Origin: Agarophyton chilense
Lineage: Eukaryota; Rhodophyta; Florideophyceae; Gracilariales; Gracilariaceae
DNA: 64,000 nucleotides
Direction of reading: 5' to 3'
NCBI GenBank assembly: GCA_030374765.1
Contig: JARGXX010000100.1
Coordinates: forward strand, 1 to 64,000
The notes under the pieces: model-generated
Seen by the model: the letters and a program-made list of their open reading frames with translations, nothing else
Told to the model about the DNA's origin: nothing
The model's database searches: none
Translations under genes and position numbers: made by a program
Shown: in pieces, positions 40,106-51,783 of the stretch
Position numbering within the stretch: position 1 is the first letter of the stretch
Layout of the letters: every line of letters begins with the position of its first letter

Positions 40106-43100
40106 TGATGAAGCCTTACGTGTTATTCAAAGTGATATTGGAAACCCATGCAAAATGTTGAAGAGATTGGATGAACGATTTGCATCCACCTCAACTGCGT
40201 CTCGTATTGTCAAGATGTTCGAACTAATTAACATGAGGTATTCCGACACGAACCAGAACATGGGTCGCCACATTGACAAAATGGCTAGTGTCATTGAACA
40301 GTTGGCCTCCATGGAAACCAAACTACCTGAAGAGCTCACTGTCGCCCTTCTGGTGTCCTCTGTTACTGCTCCAGAACTCAATCCAGTGTGTGCAGCGATC
40401 GAGACACTCTCTACGGAGCAGACTACGTGGGACATTGTATCAGCTCGTTTACTGGATGAAGTACGAACATTGGGAACTCATCGTTCTGAACGAGTTGCGG
40501 CTGCAAGACCAAAGTGTGCAATATGTTGTAAAGAAAATCACACCACAAGTCGCTGCGATTTAAATCCTTTGAATCCTAAGAACAAGTTGAAATTAAATGC
40601 GGAGATATCCAGAGAAATCGGGGGTCAACAATCTGGCGAACGAACCAACCAGCAAGGTGAACAGAACAACTGTGAACCCAGGAGAACTAGCATCCGTGCA
40701 GCGGTTACACGTCCACGAGCCATGGCAGCTCGTGCTCCGGATAATCTGTTGATGTCGGACTTTGGCTCAACAACCCATCTGACGTTCTCTTCAAAACTTA
40801 TCACGAAGCTACAAATGTTGTGTCCCGATCGCTCTGGGAGATGACTCGGAAATCACCGCCACTGAAAGAGGACCTAGACCTGTTACCTGGTCATATGAAG
40901 GGACCACCACATCTGTTACTCTCAGCAACACTCTTGTTTCTAACAACATAGCAATGAGTCTCCTTTCGATTCCTGCATTGACAGCCAAACGAATTGCAGT
41001 ACTCTTCCTTCCAGAAGCCGCACTCATCATTGATCTGGAAGACAACCTACGTATCATTGGCAGTGCTCCTGAACACCATGATGGGCTTTATTACATATCT
41101 GCTGGCTGTTCAACTCCTTCCGAGCCGACCAGTGTTAACACATTTCCACAAATAACGGCGATGATGGCTCGTATTTCAGGCCTAATCAATACTGAGACAG
41201 GTATGGATGATGATACTTCCATTGATTCTGCAGAGGAGCAACCCGAGCTTAACGTTTCTCCTGCAGCCGTATCTTTGTGGCACAATCGCCTCGGACACAC
41301 TGCAGCTAAGACAGAAGTCAAGAAGCTACTCCAACTACGAGTACTTCCCCAGACTGGAAGTGCAACATTTGACTGTCTGCCCTGTGCCCGTGGTAAATTC
41401 CGTCGAAGTTTAGGAGGCTCGTTAACATCTGCAACGAGGCCTGGCCATCTTCACACGGATATCACATTTGTTGGAACTGAATCGCAAAGCGGTCATGCAT
41501 ATTACATTGTAATTGTCGATGAATGTACATGGTACCTGTTTGCTGCTGCCCTTGTCCGAAAATCGGAAGCATCAGACACTATCATAGAATTTGTGATTTG
41601 GTTCGAACGCCAATCTCAACGAACCGTTCTTTCACTGCACTCCGATGGTGGTTCTGAGTTCTTCAAAGCGCAGAAACCCTTGAAACGCAAGGGAGTTATC
41701 ATCAGCACCACCTCAACCCACACACCTTCATCAAATGGATTGGCTGAACGTAATATAGCTGTTCCCATGGGACCGATACGCGCATTCCTGGAACAAGCCC
41801 ATCTGCCACTTTCATACTGGAACAATGCCCTACATCACGTAGTCTCGTGTCGAAATGTTAACATTCACAGCAGCACTGATCGTATTCCTTTGACCCATCT
41901 ACTTCAAGAACCACCTCATGACGTGAAACATCTTCGCCCATTTGGTTGCTGGGCCCTTGTTGAACGAGATCCTACAAGTCGCAAGAAGATGCATCCTCGT
42001 CTTGTTGAAGGAATTAATCTTGGTCATATGCAAGGTGGTATGTACAAGATTCTAACAAGTCAAGGCACATTCACAACGAAGCATGTGCGTTTCATTGAGG
42101 ATCAATTTCCTGGCTTGTCACTAATTGGAATGCTGTCTCCATCAGATCACACTCCATCCAGCCCCCAACACGGTTATGATTTAAGTGATGATGAAGATGA
42201 TACAGTGGTCAACACTGCCACCCTTTCGCAACTGCCCCATCCTGACGACACAGCTGATGTTCAATGCGCCAGTCCACATTCCACGATCAGCAGCAGTGGA
42301 CTGACTCATTATCCAGAAAAACCGTCGACATGTGACCCTGATTTAGGTGGCTACTTGTCCGACCTTGAAACTCAGTCGGCGAATACCGCTCGAGCCCTAC
42401 CAGACGAAATTAGTACATCTGATGAGCCCACTTTACGTCAGGCTCTTTCATCGCCTGAATCTGAGTACTGAACAGAAGCAATCCGAACTGAATTTGAGAC
42501 CATCCGTAATCTTGGCACATACGAAGAATCAACTTCGGATCATGAACAACCTATCCCTTCTGGGTTTATCTTCCGCCTCAAGCGCGATCATGAAGGTAAA
42601 CCACAACGGTTTAAAGCCAGACTTGTTGCCAGAGGAAATTTCAGACGATTGACGACAAAGACAGTCTCTATGCTCCATTGTTGAGCTTTGAAAAATTTCG
42701 CGTTATGATGGTTCTTTCTACCGCTATGCAATGGGAACGCCAGCATATTGATGTGAAAGGGGCCTTTCTACATGCTTCAATGCCCGTTGATAATCCTGTC
42801 TGGATAAAGCTCCAACAAATTCCGAATGTCAGCTAAGCAGATGGACGGATCGTCAAACTTGTCAAGTCTCTTTACGGCAACAGAGAGGCACCGCGACTAT
42901 CGTACGAGAACATATCTCAATGTCTTTGTTCTATTGGATTTTGAAAGCTCCAATCCGCCCCCTGTGTAATCATACATGGAACTGGTACGGATACCGTAAT
43001 TGTCCTGGCTTATGTAGATGACCTCTGCCTTTTCGGACGTCCTGAACGCACTGCCTGGGTGAAATCTGAGCTCTGCGCACATTATGAAGTGTCGGATTTG

Positions 43101-43996
43101 GGCAAAACTGACCTTTACTTGAGTGTTTCTATTGCCGAAGAAACAAACAGCATCTTTCTTCATCAACGCCCACTTATCGAGAAGATTATCCGTGTTGCCC
43201 GAATGGACTCCTCCACTTCATTGTCAAACCCTTTGCCACAATCACACTGTCTTTATTATTCCATGACAATCCCATCTCAAGCAAAGACTTTGGAAATGAT
43301 GATTGTTCCCTATAAGGAGGTGCTTGGCTCGCTGTTATTTTTGAGCACACGCACGCGCCCTGATTTGGCTACAGCTGTCTCCATGTTGGGCAAGTATGCC
43401 TCTAAGCCGCTACCACAACACCGGCAATGCATGAAGAAAGTCATTCGGTACTTGATTGGTACTAAGGATTGCGGCTTGGAGATACCTCGTAATGCGTCTT
43501 CCTCGGTTACGTCGTGGTCTGACGCTGATTGGGGTCGTGACTTGGACAAGCGGCGATCCAGGGGGGGTTTCGTCATCACTATTGGAGACATTCCTGTCAT
43601 TTGGAGCTCCAAGCTACAGAAGTCCACAGCTCTCTCTTCACGACTGAGGCCAAGTTCTACGCTATCTCTGAGTGTATCAAACAAATCACTTGGTTGAAGA
43701 ACGTCATGCAGGAACTCGGATTTCCTCTTGAATATCCTGTTGTACTGTTTCAGGACAACCTTGGAGCAATTTCGTGGACGCAAACCGATTTTGGCATGCG
43801 CAAAGTCAAACACATTGAACTGAGGCATCATCATGTAACTGATGCTGTGGCCGATGGAGTCGTTGTTATCAAACATGTATCATCAGAGGAAAACCGGGCT
43901 GACATGTTTACAAAGTCTCTGATTGGTGATCTCTTCAATACTCATCGTACAGCTCTCCATGTTTCTCCCATAATGGTCGAGGGGGCGTCTCAGTGA
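40106..43996 (+). pseudogene. Element E Gag-Pol, main part
   Basis: Continuation of E after Gy. Gag C-terminus with canonical zinc knuckle C-A-I-C-C-K-E-N-H then C (about 40517); protease D-F-G-S (Ser of D-S-G lost) near 40758; frameshift near 40825. Then an open block to 42471 with integrase zinc-binding H-N-R-L-G-H and C-L-P-C and catalytic residues in H-T-D-I-T, H-S-D-G-G-S-E-F and S-N-G-L-A-E-R-N. A TGA at 42469 and a frameshift near 42650 precede RT (D-V-K-G-A-F-L-H, A-Y-V-D-D-L about 43012). Another stop occurs near 42835, and a frameshift near 43640 lies before RNase H (L-F-Q-D-N-L-G-A, K-H-I-E-L-R-H-H). The gene is a normal copia pol, clearly dead. Confidence 0.9.
43978..43987 (+). 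promoter_or_regulatory. Polypurine tract, element E
   Basis: CGAGGGGGCG directly before the 3' LTR; mostly purine. Confidence 0.65.
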
Positions 43997-44216
43997 CTTT
44001 GAATCTCGTCTAATGTTCACGTTTGTATTTGTATTGTTTACGACAGTTCGTTTTGACCTTTTTGTATTTGTATTATTTACGAGAGCATACAAAGTAATTC
44101 TATATGCTCTCGTGTGCTATCTATGTCTATAAAGATGAGGGCAGCAAGTTCATCATTGATGGACGATGCCCCTCAGATCTCTTTGTCTTGTTTCCATCTG
44201 AGTATCCTCTCAATGA
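43988..44216 (+). repeat. 3' LTR of element E
   Basis: 229 bp; ends CTCAATGA (one change from AAAGA). The end of the pol frame overlaps its first bases. Followed by TSD CTTAT. Confidence 0.94.
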
Positions 44217-44221
44217 CTTAT

Positions 44222-44311
44222 CGCTTCGTGAGAAGACTCGACGACGCCGAGCTTGTTTTGTCTCCGTGCCGGTCTAGGCAGGAAGGTAATGTTGTGCGAA
44301 GGGCAAAGTGC
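44222..44311 (-). pseudogene. Element A integrase sliver between E and C
   Basis: 90 bp of A pol isolated between two insertions. On the minus strand it reads H-N-I-T-F-L-P then N-K-L-G-V-V-E-S-S-H, which carries the catalytic Glu of the integrase DDE triad. It is in register with the A block at 49271 on one side and at 30169 on the other, once each insertion and one TSD copy are ignored. This is strong proof that all three blocks are one element. Confidence 0.9.
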
Positions 44312-44316
44312 GTGGA

Positions 44317-44563
44317 TACGTATGTCGACAGAATACAAACAGATGCACGAGAGAACCATTATGCACGAGAGCACTGATATTACTTGCACCCGCTTAGCTT
44401 AGTAATTTTATTACTTGTATTGTACATACATCTTGGCTGTCTAAGGGAGCATATAAACACAAGGTGCTGCACCTCAAGCTCATTTGACTAATGCGGGGAG
44501 CTACCTCGCATACCTTAGCCTGCCTTAGATACCACCTAGTACCCGAAGACTGCTCAATACTTA
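44317..44563 (+). repeat. 5' LTR of element C copy 2
   Basis: 247 bp from TACGTATGTCGACAG to CTCAATACTTA. Includes a TATA-like ATATAAA at 44451-44457. Confidence 0.93.
44451..44457 (+). promoter_or_regulatory. TATA-like box in C LTR
   Basis: ATATAAA in a conserved part of every C LTR, about 107 bp before the LTR end. Candidate promoter. Confidence 0.45.
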
Positions 44564-44576
44564 GTTATGGGCCCAG
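44564..44576 (+). promoter_or_regulatory. Primer-binding site and Gag-Pol start, element C copy 2
   Basis: GTTATGGGCCCAG, 13 bases complementary to the initiator tRNA-Met anticodon arm, starting at the first base after the LTR. ATG 44567 inside it is the start codon. Confidence 0.9.
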
Positions 44577-47500
44577 GACCCACTTCTTCGTCGAACACGC
44601 CCTCGCGCCCGCGCTTCTCATAGGATCTCAAAAACGTCCCGTGGACTGACGGGAAGGGCAACCAAGAAGACTATAGTAAATCCGTGTCCCTGTGGGCTTC
44701 GTTTCATGACAAGCTTCCAGACAACAGCTCGAACAAGATCGCTCAGTCTCTCCGTGGCATCATGCTTAAATCGCAGCTCTACGGACGTCCACTGGACTTA
44801 TGCTTGATCATCTCAGGTGAAGTCATCGCCTCGGACACTGGCGTTGACTGCATAGTGAAAGCCATTTTGAAACGGGACTCACTCTCTGTCGTAAGTGAAG
44901 TTTATTCAAACTTTCTGTCACTGCTTCAGGTCAAACGTGCCATGAACGAGTCTTTCCGTAATTTTGAACACCGATTCGATGCCCAGGCCACGTAGTTCAA
45001 CTCCCAGTCAGGCACTGCCCAGTTGCCAGAGGCACTTACAGCGTTCATGCTGTTGGCCAATTTTGGGGTTGAGAACGGACAACGAGTCTCCGTGTTGGCT
45101 GCTGCATCCACCGACGGCACCCTTGGAAACGACGCAACCACGACTGACTACTTGAACACTGTAAAATACGAGAAGATCGCAAGTTTCCTTCGGCAGTGTG
45201 ACAATGTTCATACAAGTTCAGCGATTGAATCGCCGAAACTGCAACCCCTGGCTGCAAGTGCTGCAAATGTTCCGCCTCGCAACCATCTTCGCTCTGATCG
45301 CCGAGAAAAAAAAGTTTCCCCTACCCTCAAGTACCCCTGTGACTTGTGTGGCCAATTCGGCCATTGGGAACGCAATCACAATGCCGACGGCTCACTGCCA
45401 TCGCACGTACGTTTCCTCGATGCGCCTGTCACTTCATCGCATCAATCTTCTCAAAACGGAAATGGCACCGGAAGTAAGCCCGATCGCAACAAGAAGACCG
45501 TATCATTCAACTCCGCGACCTTGGTAGGATCAACCGGACATGTCTCCACCACTTCGATCCCCGAACGCCCTGGTCTGCTAGTAGACGACGGCGCTCCATA
45601 TTCTGCAATTGGGACAGTAGAGCTACAGTTGCTCTCGGATGAGCTTGGATTACTCTGCAACACAACCCTGGACCCGATTCCGGCAGTGTTGGCTGGCCAC
45701 AGCAGATGGCAATATGGCACCGGCGCTCATGCCAGTCCATCACGTGGAATTCTAGGATCTATCGTGTTAAGGTAGAGTCTGACAATGGTAACCTTGTGGA
45801 GATCACCCACCTAGTCCTTGAAGGCTCCTCGCAGTGGGTGATTGGGAGGAATGTAACGCGTCGCTCAAACATTGTCCACATAGGCCAAAATGCTCTCTGC
45901 TTCCAGGCCTACGGAGAAAGTGACTCCATCTCGATCATAGATATTGGTTTTCTAAGTTTCATTCCTGCCGAGAAGTTCATGTCGAATGAAAAGTACATCG
46001 GCTCGATACTCCACTGCTTATCGGCTGTGACGTTGGACAAGTCACCCTGGTCCGATGTCAAAGCAATCGTCGACAAAGTTCACAAGCACATATGTGGACA
46101 TGCTTTTTATTCAGATTTCAAGCTACTACTTCAGAGAAACAGGCTCTGGAACAGATCAGTTGCGATGTACCTGGCAGATGACGTTGAAAACTGTAATGCA
46201 TGTCGATCCACGGCCGTTCCCCCGCCAACCAGAAAAGTCTCCATAAGTACGCTGTCGCAAACCTTCAATGAGGTTGTTTGCATTGATCACTTGTTTCTTG
46301 ATCAACTGTGCATCCTACAAAGCATGGATATGGTATCCAGATACTCTACGGCAGCGGTTGTGCAAACTACGGCTCTTGATGATACCGTCACCGGATTTAA
46401 GGCGAGCTGGATAGCTCAGTTCTGGTATCCTCAGGCAATTAGAGGGGACAAGGCATTTCTAGTTGGTGCGTTTCGCGATTATTGCTCATCGCTTGACATA
46501 CCAATGCATTCAGTTCCACCCAGAAGACATGCAAAGAACTCAATTGAGTCTAAACACACAATTATTCGACGTATTTTCATCAGGCTCAAGGCAGCTGCCA
46601 ACGACAACTTCAATCCCACTCGAGCAGCCTACAGTGCAGTAACGATCTCGAAAGATCTCTATGGTAATGACAAGATGTCAGCGTTTGAGATGGCAAAAGG
46701 TTTTACCAAACCTGTCACTAACGGGCCACATAACAATGTAATCACCGATGATATCATTGCAGCACAAGATGCATTCATTGCGAGGCGCAAACTCAATCGC
46801 ATATTGCACTCGAAGGCTATCCATGATGAGCTATTTCATCCTGGCAATTCAGTCGAAGTATTTGTCAAAAAAGACACGGACAAGCGTGGATGATGGACTA
46901 GGCCTAAAACTGTGATCAGTGTTGACAATTCTGCGAGAACTGTCACTCTACCTAGAGTCAATGGCAGAACAATGAAAGCTGCTTTTGAAGACACAGGAAT
47001 GTCACTCGAAGCTAACAGCCTGGCCAAGTTAGTGCAAAATGGTCTTGACACCATTGACATCTCAAATGGCACTGACGACTTGCTGCCACCTGATACGCAG
47101 ACAACTACTGACACTTATGATGACTCTGAGTCAGTCTTTGTTGATGCCGAACACGGCAATGGCGCCGATATTGGAGATCGCGTCGAAATTTATTGGCCAT
47201 TAGACGACACCTTCTATCCTGGTGCCGTACACAGTGAAGCCGAAAACGGACACGTCAATATTAATTATGACGATGGACACACTGAGGTTTTGGATATGTC
47301 GAAGGAGGTGTGGAATCATACGGACAGTCTACCCGCCAGCTCAGGCAAGCTCGCTAAACCACTTCAAGTTGAAAGTCTAGAAGCAACCGTGTTGAAACAA
47401 ATGCTTGATCATTTCGAAAATAAACCATTCCTGCAACACCTATCACAAGGTTTTGATCAGTACCCTGTGCATAACGCATACGTCAAGGAAGAAGAGAGCT

Positions 47501-49003
47501 TCCTCAAAACGGCCAAACCAGCTCCGAAGGCATGTACCACCCGAAGCTAACATCATCAGCAGTCATACGCTGTATAAAGTCAAGCACAATGACGATGGGT
47601 CGCTTAAACTTAAATCTCAGATCGCTCCTCACGGGCATGAGGACAACTTAAAAGATGTCTTAAGCAAAGACTGTTCGACATGTCCTCCAACAGGCTTAAG
47701 AATATTGGAAACCATTGCGTCCCTAAAAGGCTGGACTCCACATAAGGCAGATGTTACTGCTGCCTTCCTACAGACAGGGAAAGCCCAAAGAGACGTTTAC
47801 GTCAGACCGCCGAAAGAAAGCACCATGAAAGCCACCCACGCTTGGCTGCTCCTCGCTGCTGCATATGGGCTAGTCAATGCAAACGCCAAATGGCAAGATG
47901 CATCTGACACAGTAATGAAGAATATTGGATTAGTGCAATCAGCACATATACCTCAACTGTTCTATAAAAAGTACAAAGGAAAGTTGGTATTAATTGTTGC
48001 GAAAATAGTTGATGACCTGAAGATAGCTGGAGATGGCAACAGAGCACAAAAGTTCATTGAATCATTTAATGACAAGTTCAAGTTTGGAGTTGTCAACAAT
48101 GGCCCCGAAAAGCTCAGGTTCTTCGGCATAAATACCATTCAGAACAGTGATATGAGTATAGAGACGAATGATGACGATAAAATGGAAGGTGTGATGGAAT
48201 ATTCTACATCACGGCCAAGACGGAAAGAGTATGATGATATGTTGAATCAAATTGAGAAAAGCGCGTTCGCGTCTGTGAACAGTTCGCTAAGCTGGATAGG
48301 AACGGCCGCATCACCGCTTTGCTCCTTTTACAGCAGCTACCTACAGCAAAAGGCACCTGATATAAGAGTGTCACACATAATTGAACAGATCAATACTGTC
48401 AGAAAGCTCAAGAAGCTAGGCACCACGATTGCCTACCCCAGACCTATGGATGATGCAGAATACGAGCTGAGTATATTAGTGTTCTCAGATGCGTCGCGTA
48501 TAGACGACATTGAACAATTGGGAATACTAACTGGATTATTGATTGGCAAGATGAACAAAGATTCGATTTACCATGTCATTTCATGGATGTCGCATAGGGC
48601 AAAGAGACCAGTAAAAAGTGTACCGGCCGCGGAAATATTCGCTGCTGGAGAAGGAATAGTTGAAGGAAAAACTATCAAGAAGGCGTACGAAGAACTGCTA
48701 GATGCTGATATCAAGTTGAGAATATTAGTTGATTCAAAAGATTTATTCACATCTATTTCAACCCAAAAGAAATCGGTCGACAAGACAATAAGAGGAGATG
48801 TGAGTAGCATAAGGTTTGAATTTGAAACCGGATCTGTAGAGTCCATATCATGGATACCTGGATCAGTCAACCTCGCCGACCCGCTGACGAAGAAAGACAG
48901 CTGCCTGATTGATGCCTTACAATTGACACTCTACACAGGAAGACTGAACACAGACTTCGGTAGCGTATCTGAAACCAAAAGTTCACAGAAGAATTTTGGG
49001 TAA
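44567..49003 (+). pseudogene. Element C Gag-Pol (copy 2), decayed
   Basis: Same gene as copy 1 but with more defects: TAG for Trp near 44620, TAG near 44994, a one-base deletion near 45773, a TGA near 46892 and a two-base deletion near 47520. Domains remain readable: zinc knuckle C-D-L-C-G-Q-F-G-H then H (CCHH), protease D-D-G-A-P-Y-S-A, integrase, RT with intact I-V-D-D-L (about 48010), and RNase H. The one-base and two-base deletions are shared with copy 3 but not copy 1, so copies 2 and 3 descend from an already broken element. Confidence 0.92.
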
Positions 49004-49005
49004 CC

Positions 49006-49018
49006 AAAAAAGGGGGAA
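49006..49018 (+). promoter_or_regulatory. Polypurine tract, element C copy 2
   Basis: AAAAAAGGGGGAA directly before the 3' LTR, a few bases after the pol stop codon. Confidence 0.85.
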
Positions 49019-49265
49019 TACGTATGTCGACAGAATACAAACAGATGCACGAGAGAACCATTATGCACGAGAGAACTGATATTACTTGCACCCGCTTAGC
49101 TTAGTAATTTTATTACTTGTATTGTACATACATCTTGGCTGTCTAAGAGAGCATATAAATACAAGGTGCTGCACTTAAAGGTCATCTGACAAATGCGGGG
49201 AGCTACCTCGCATACCTTAGCCTGCCTCAGATACCACCTAGTACCCGAATACTGCTCAATACTTA
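49019..49265 (+). repeat. 3' LTR of element C copy 2
   Basis: 247 bp, pairs with 44317-44563; followed by TSD GTGGA. Confidence 0.93.
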
Positions 49266-49270
49266 GTGGA

Positions 49271-51514
49271 AGTACTCGCAGTCGAACTCGGGGTCGCCAG
49301 AGAGTTCGGAAGGAGATCCATGGACCGATATCCAGTGAACTACAAAGCTCTTGGCGGCTTCTTTCATATTTATTGAGAAGGAGAGCCAGGCTACCGAGAA
49401 TCCGGTTGCAGCGTCCTTGATGTGCAGAATCAGAAGGTTCCCTAGCTCGGCAACGAACATGAAGTCTATTTGGATGTGCTCGTTGAATTCCTTTAGCAGC
49501 CTGGCAAAGGAAACCTTTCGTAAAGAAAGAGGTCGGCCGGTACTTGCACACGTTGTGCATGACTCGAATGAAGCTTGGAGAAGCGTCTCAAGGGTACGAG
49601 TGAGAACTACAGCTCGACTGCAGATCCTCTTCATATCCTTTGGACGAAGATGGTTGTATAGATGAAATCGATTGGCGAATCTCTCTTCATCGTCAATGAG
49701 CTTCTTCTTGTCGGTGCCATGTTTGGGCTGGCTCAAAAAGGATTTGGCTGCAGTGGCGGAGGAAAAAACGAGGAGAAAGTGAGTGCGTTTGGTTAATTCC
49801 GAGCCTGTGTGGTAGGTCCGAAGCAGTACCGGATCATTTGTATTCCGAACGATACCCTGGGGTATGCGAATCTCGTTTGATTCTCCAAGAAGTTTAGACT
49901 TGGAGAGTATATCATTACCTAGAAGGATGGGTCCGGTTCCGTCGACAACATGGAACGGAATTGAAAACGAAACTCCGTTCTCGTCCTCGCCTTTGAACTT
50001 CCATACGGCAAATGTCGGTTTGGCATCTAGGCAATCCTCTCCAAAGCCATGTAGGAATGGCTCACAGTTTAACTCTTCGATGGTTAACTCAGTTCCTAGA
50101 GACACAAAGAGCTGCACAATAGATGACAAGCCTCCCACACTCTTCGGACATCCAGGATCCACAATCGGGTTCGGATCCGTAAAAGAGGAAAAAAGATCTG
50201 AGTAGGCTCCTTCCCGAGCAATCAAAGCTGACTGCGTTGCGAAGGGTTGGAGCCTCTTTGAAAACCATTATCCTCCTTATCCTTTATGTTGGTGTTCGTA
50301 TTACGGCGCCCCTCTCCTTCGGAACGAAGGCGCTTGGTCATGTAGCTGGGAGACTGGCAGTCAGGGCGACCCCTGAGGTGCGTCTTGGAGCCACAATCAT
50401 AACAAAAGTTTGCGGTCTGCGCCGGCTTTCTTTTGTTGCTGGACCTCTGACAAGGCCCGGAAGACTAGGAGTTGGTATTGCAGGGCTTTCTATCGGAAGG
50501 TGCCGAATCGTGGTGCTTCGGTTCGCGTTTCTGAAAAGCAGCAAGCGCTTGTTGAACGCATTGGCCGACCATGTTCTCGATTTCCGCTTTCGTATAAGAC
50601 TTATCAGCATTCTTGGGAGTGAAAGACAAGTTCCTTATAACTGTGACGGCATCGTTCAGATTCAACTTGCGATGACGAATAGTAGAGAACATGTCGCGAG
50701 TAGCGACGACTTCCTCAGATATCTTCTTTAAGTATTTGAATATGTCGGAGCGTTCCTGGAGGAGTTCACGAGTGCTGTTGACGATGTCTGTAGCCTTGCG
50801 ACGAAGGGTGTTAGCGTTGTCGGAAGGAATAGGCATGGCGTCATCTGCATTGAACAATTCTGAGAGCTGATCAATGAATTCGAGGACAGAAGTGTGAGCG
50901 TTCTTGGTTATGGAAACCACGTCTTCGGGCTTTGACTTCTGACGAGCTTCAGCGAGAGAAACAAGTGGAAGTTTGGCGTTGGTTAGGGTCTCCTCGCTCA
51001 GCATTGCGTTTTTGAGGAGACTAATGGAAAGAACTTCACTACCTTGGGATGACTTGGAGAGACCAACGTGCATGAGATGGTCCGCGGAAAGTCCTCGGAA
51101 CCTCGACACGAATACTTTCAAATCTTCTTTGCGGCGGCGCTTGCATTGAGTGACTTGGGTGAAGGAAGAAATCAGCCTAGTCACTACGGCAATTGGAGGA
51201 TCCACGGCAAGGAGTTTGACGATTTGCTTGACGGCTTCAATTTGGTCCGCCTGTTTGAAGTCGATAAGGCCTTTTGCTTGGGCCTCGTCCATAATCGACT
51301 TCTGTTCACGAGGGAGACCACGATCGTACAATTGTCTTGCGAGGGCAGCAAAAACTGTCTTGTACATACGATCAGTGCCCTTTTCCGCTGCAGCTTCGAT
51401 GGTTTCAACCCATCGGGTCACATCTCGACGATATGCCTGTATGTCGCCTTCAGCGTTGAACATCGGAGGATGAGTCAGCGTCAGTGGCTTTGAGGAAGCT
51501 GGGGCTGGGCCCAT
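49271..51514 (-). pseudogene. Element A gag, protease and integrase start (copy 2)
   Basis: Begins at ATG 51514 in the primer site (M-G-P-A-P-A-S-S). Gag is open for 349 codons to a TAG at 50465, where copy 1 has CAG. A zinc knuckle C-Y-D-C-G-S-K-T-H then C (CX2CX4HX6C) lies near 50380. After a frameshift an open block 50225-49263 holds the protease motif D-P-G-C-P-K-S-V (about 50150), integrase C-T-T-C (about 49550), and the first catalytic residues (I-D-F-M and S-G-D-P-E-F). It is cut at 49270 by element C. The protease lacks the usual D-[TS]-G-A, reading D-P-G-C. Confidence 0.88.
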
Positions 51515-51517
51515 AAC
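51504..51517 (-). promoter_or_regulatory. Primer-binding site and Gag-Pol start, element A copy 2
   Basis: Minus strand GTTATGGGCCCAGC, 14 bases complementary to the initiator tRNA-Met anticodon arm, directly after the LTR. Contains the gag ATG (51514-51512). Confidence 0.9.
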
Positions 51518-51783
51518 TGTTGGAACGGTGGACATCATGATCGTGCTGGTTGCGTAGTGTGCGCTCGCGCGGTGTGGGCACAGGCGCAGGAAAGAGGGGA
51601 GCAAAACAGCAGGCCGCAAAAAACTCTTCGTTATGGCCACTTCTCCACGGGCTGGCCCCATCCGTTAGGCGCCAGCCCGCTTTACTTATTAATCGCTCCT
51701 TCTCCCGGACCGCTTCTCTGGGAGGGGCGCTGGAGGTGCGCGAGGTGCTCTCAGCGGAGAGACAGCTCTGACAGGCTGTCACA
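51518..51783 (-). repeat. 5' LTR of element A copy 2
   Basis: 266 bp, TG...CA on the minus strand, uninterrupted; shows the empty site of the solo E LTR near 51656-51662. Confidence 0.92.

Larger units (their letters stand above)
30175..44216 (+). mobile_element. Copia element E, split by gypsy element Gy
   Basis: Plus-strand canonical Ty1/copia element with 229-bp LTRs (30175-30403 and 43988-44216) and perfect TSDs CTTAT (30170-30174 and 44217-44221), inserted in the integrase gene of element A. Without Gy and its TSD copy it is 4679 bp. LTR ends are TCT...AGA rather than TG...CA. Sequence evidence: primer site directly after the LTR, purine tract GAGGGGGCG directly before the 3' LTR, and a Gag-Pol frame that is collinear across the Gy insertion. 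Confidence 0.95.
44317..49265 (+). mobile_element. Copia element C, copy 2 (complete, nested in A)
   Basis: Plus-strand C element of 4949 bp with 247-bp LTRs (44317-44563 and 49019-49265) and perfect TSDs GTGGA (44312-44316 and 49266-49270). It sits in the integrase gene of element A, between its second catalytic Asp and the Glu. Confidence 0.95.
25646..51783 (-). mobile_element. Copia element A, copy 2, split by nested insertions
   Basis: One minus-strand Ty1/copia element with 266-bp LTRs at 25646-25911 and 51518-51783. Its integrase gene is cut twice: by C (44317-49265) and by E (30175-44216, itself carrying Gy). Subtracting these and their TSD copies leaves about 7.1 kb, longer than C or D because of an extra antisense ORF region at 25912-27736. 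Flanks are TACGC (left) and TATGG (right); the paralogous right flank at 2017-2021 is TACGG, so the ancestral TSD is probably TACG[CG]. Coding blocks from 5' to 3' are 51514-49271, 44311-44222 and 30169-27737. Confidence 0.88.
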
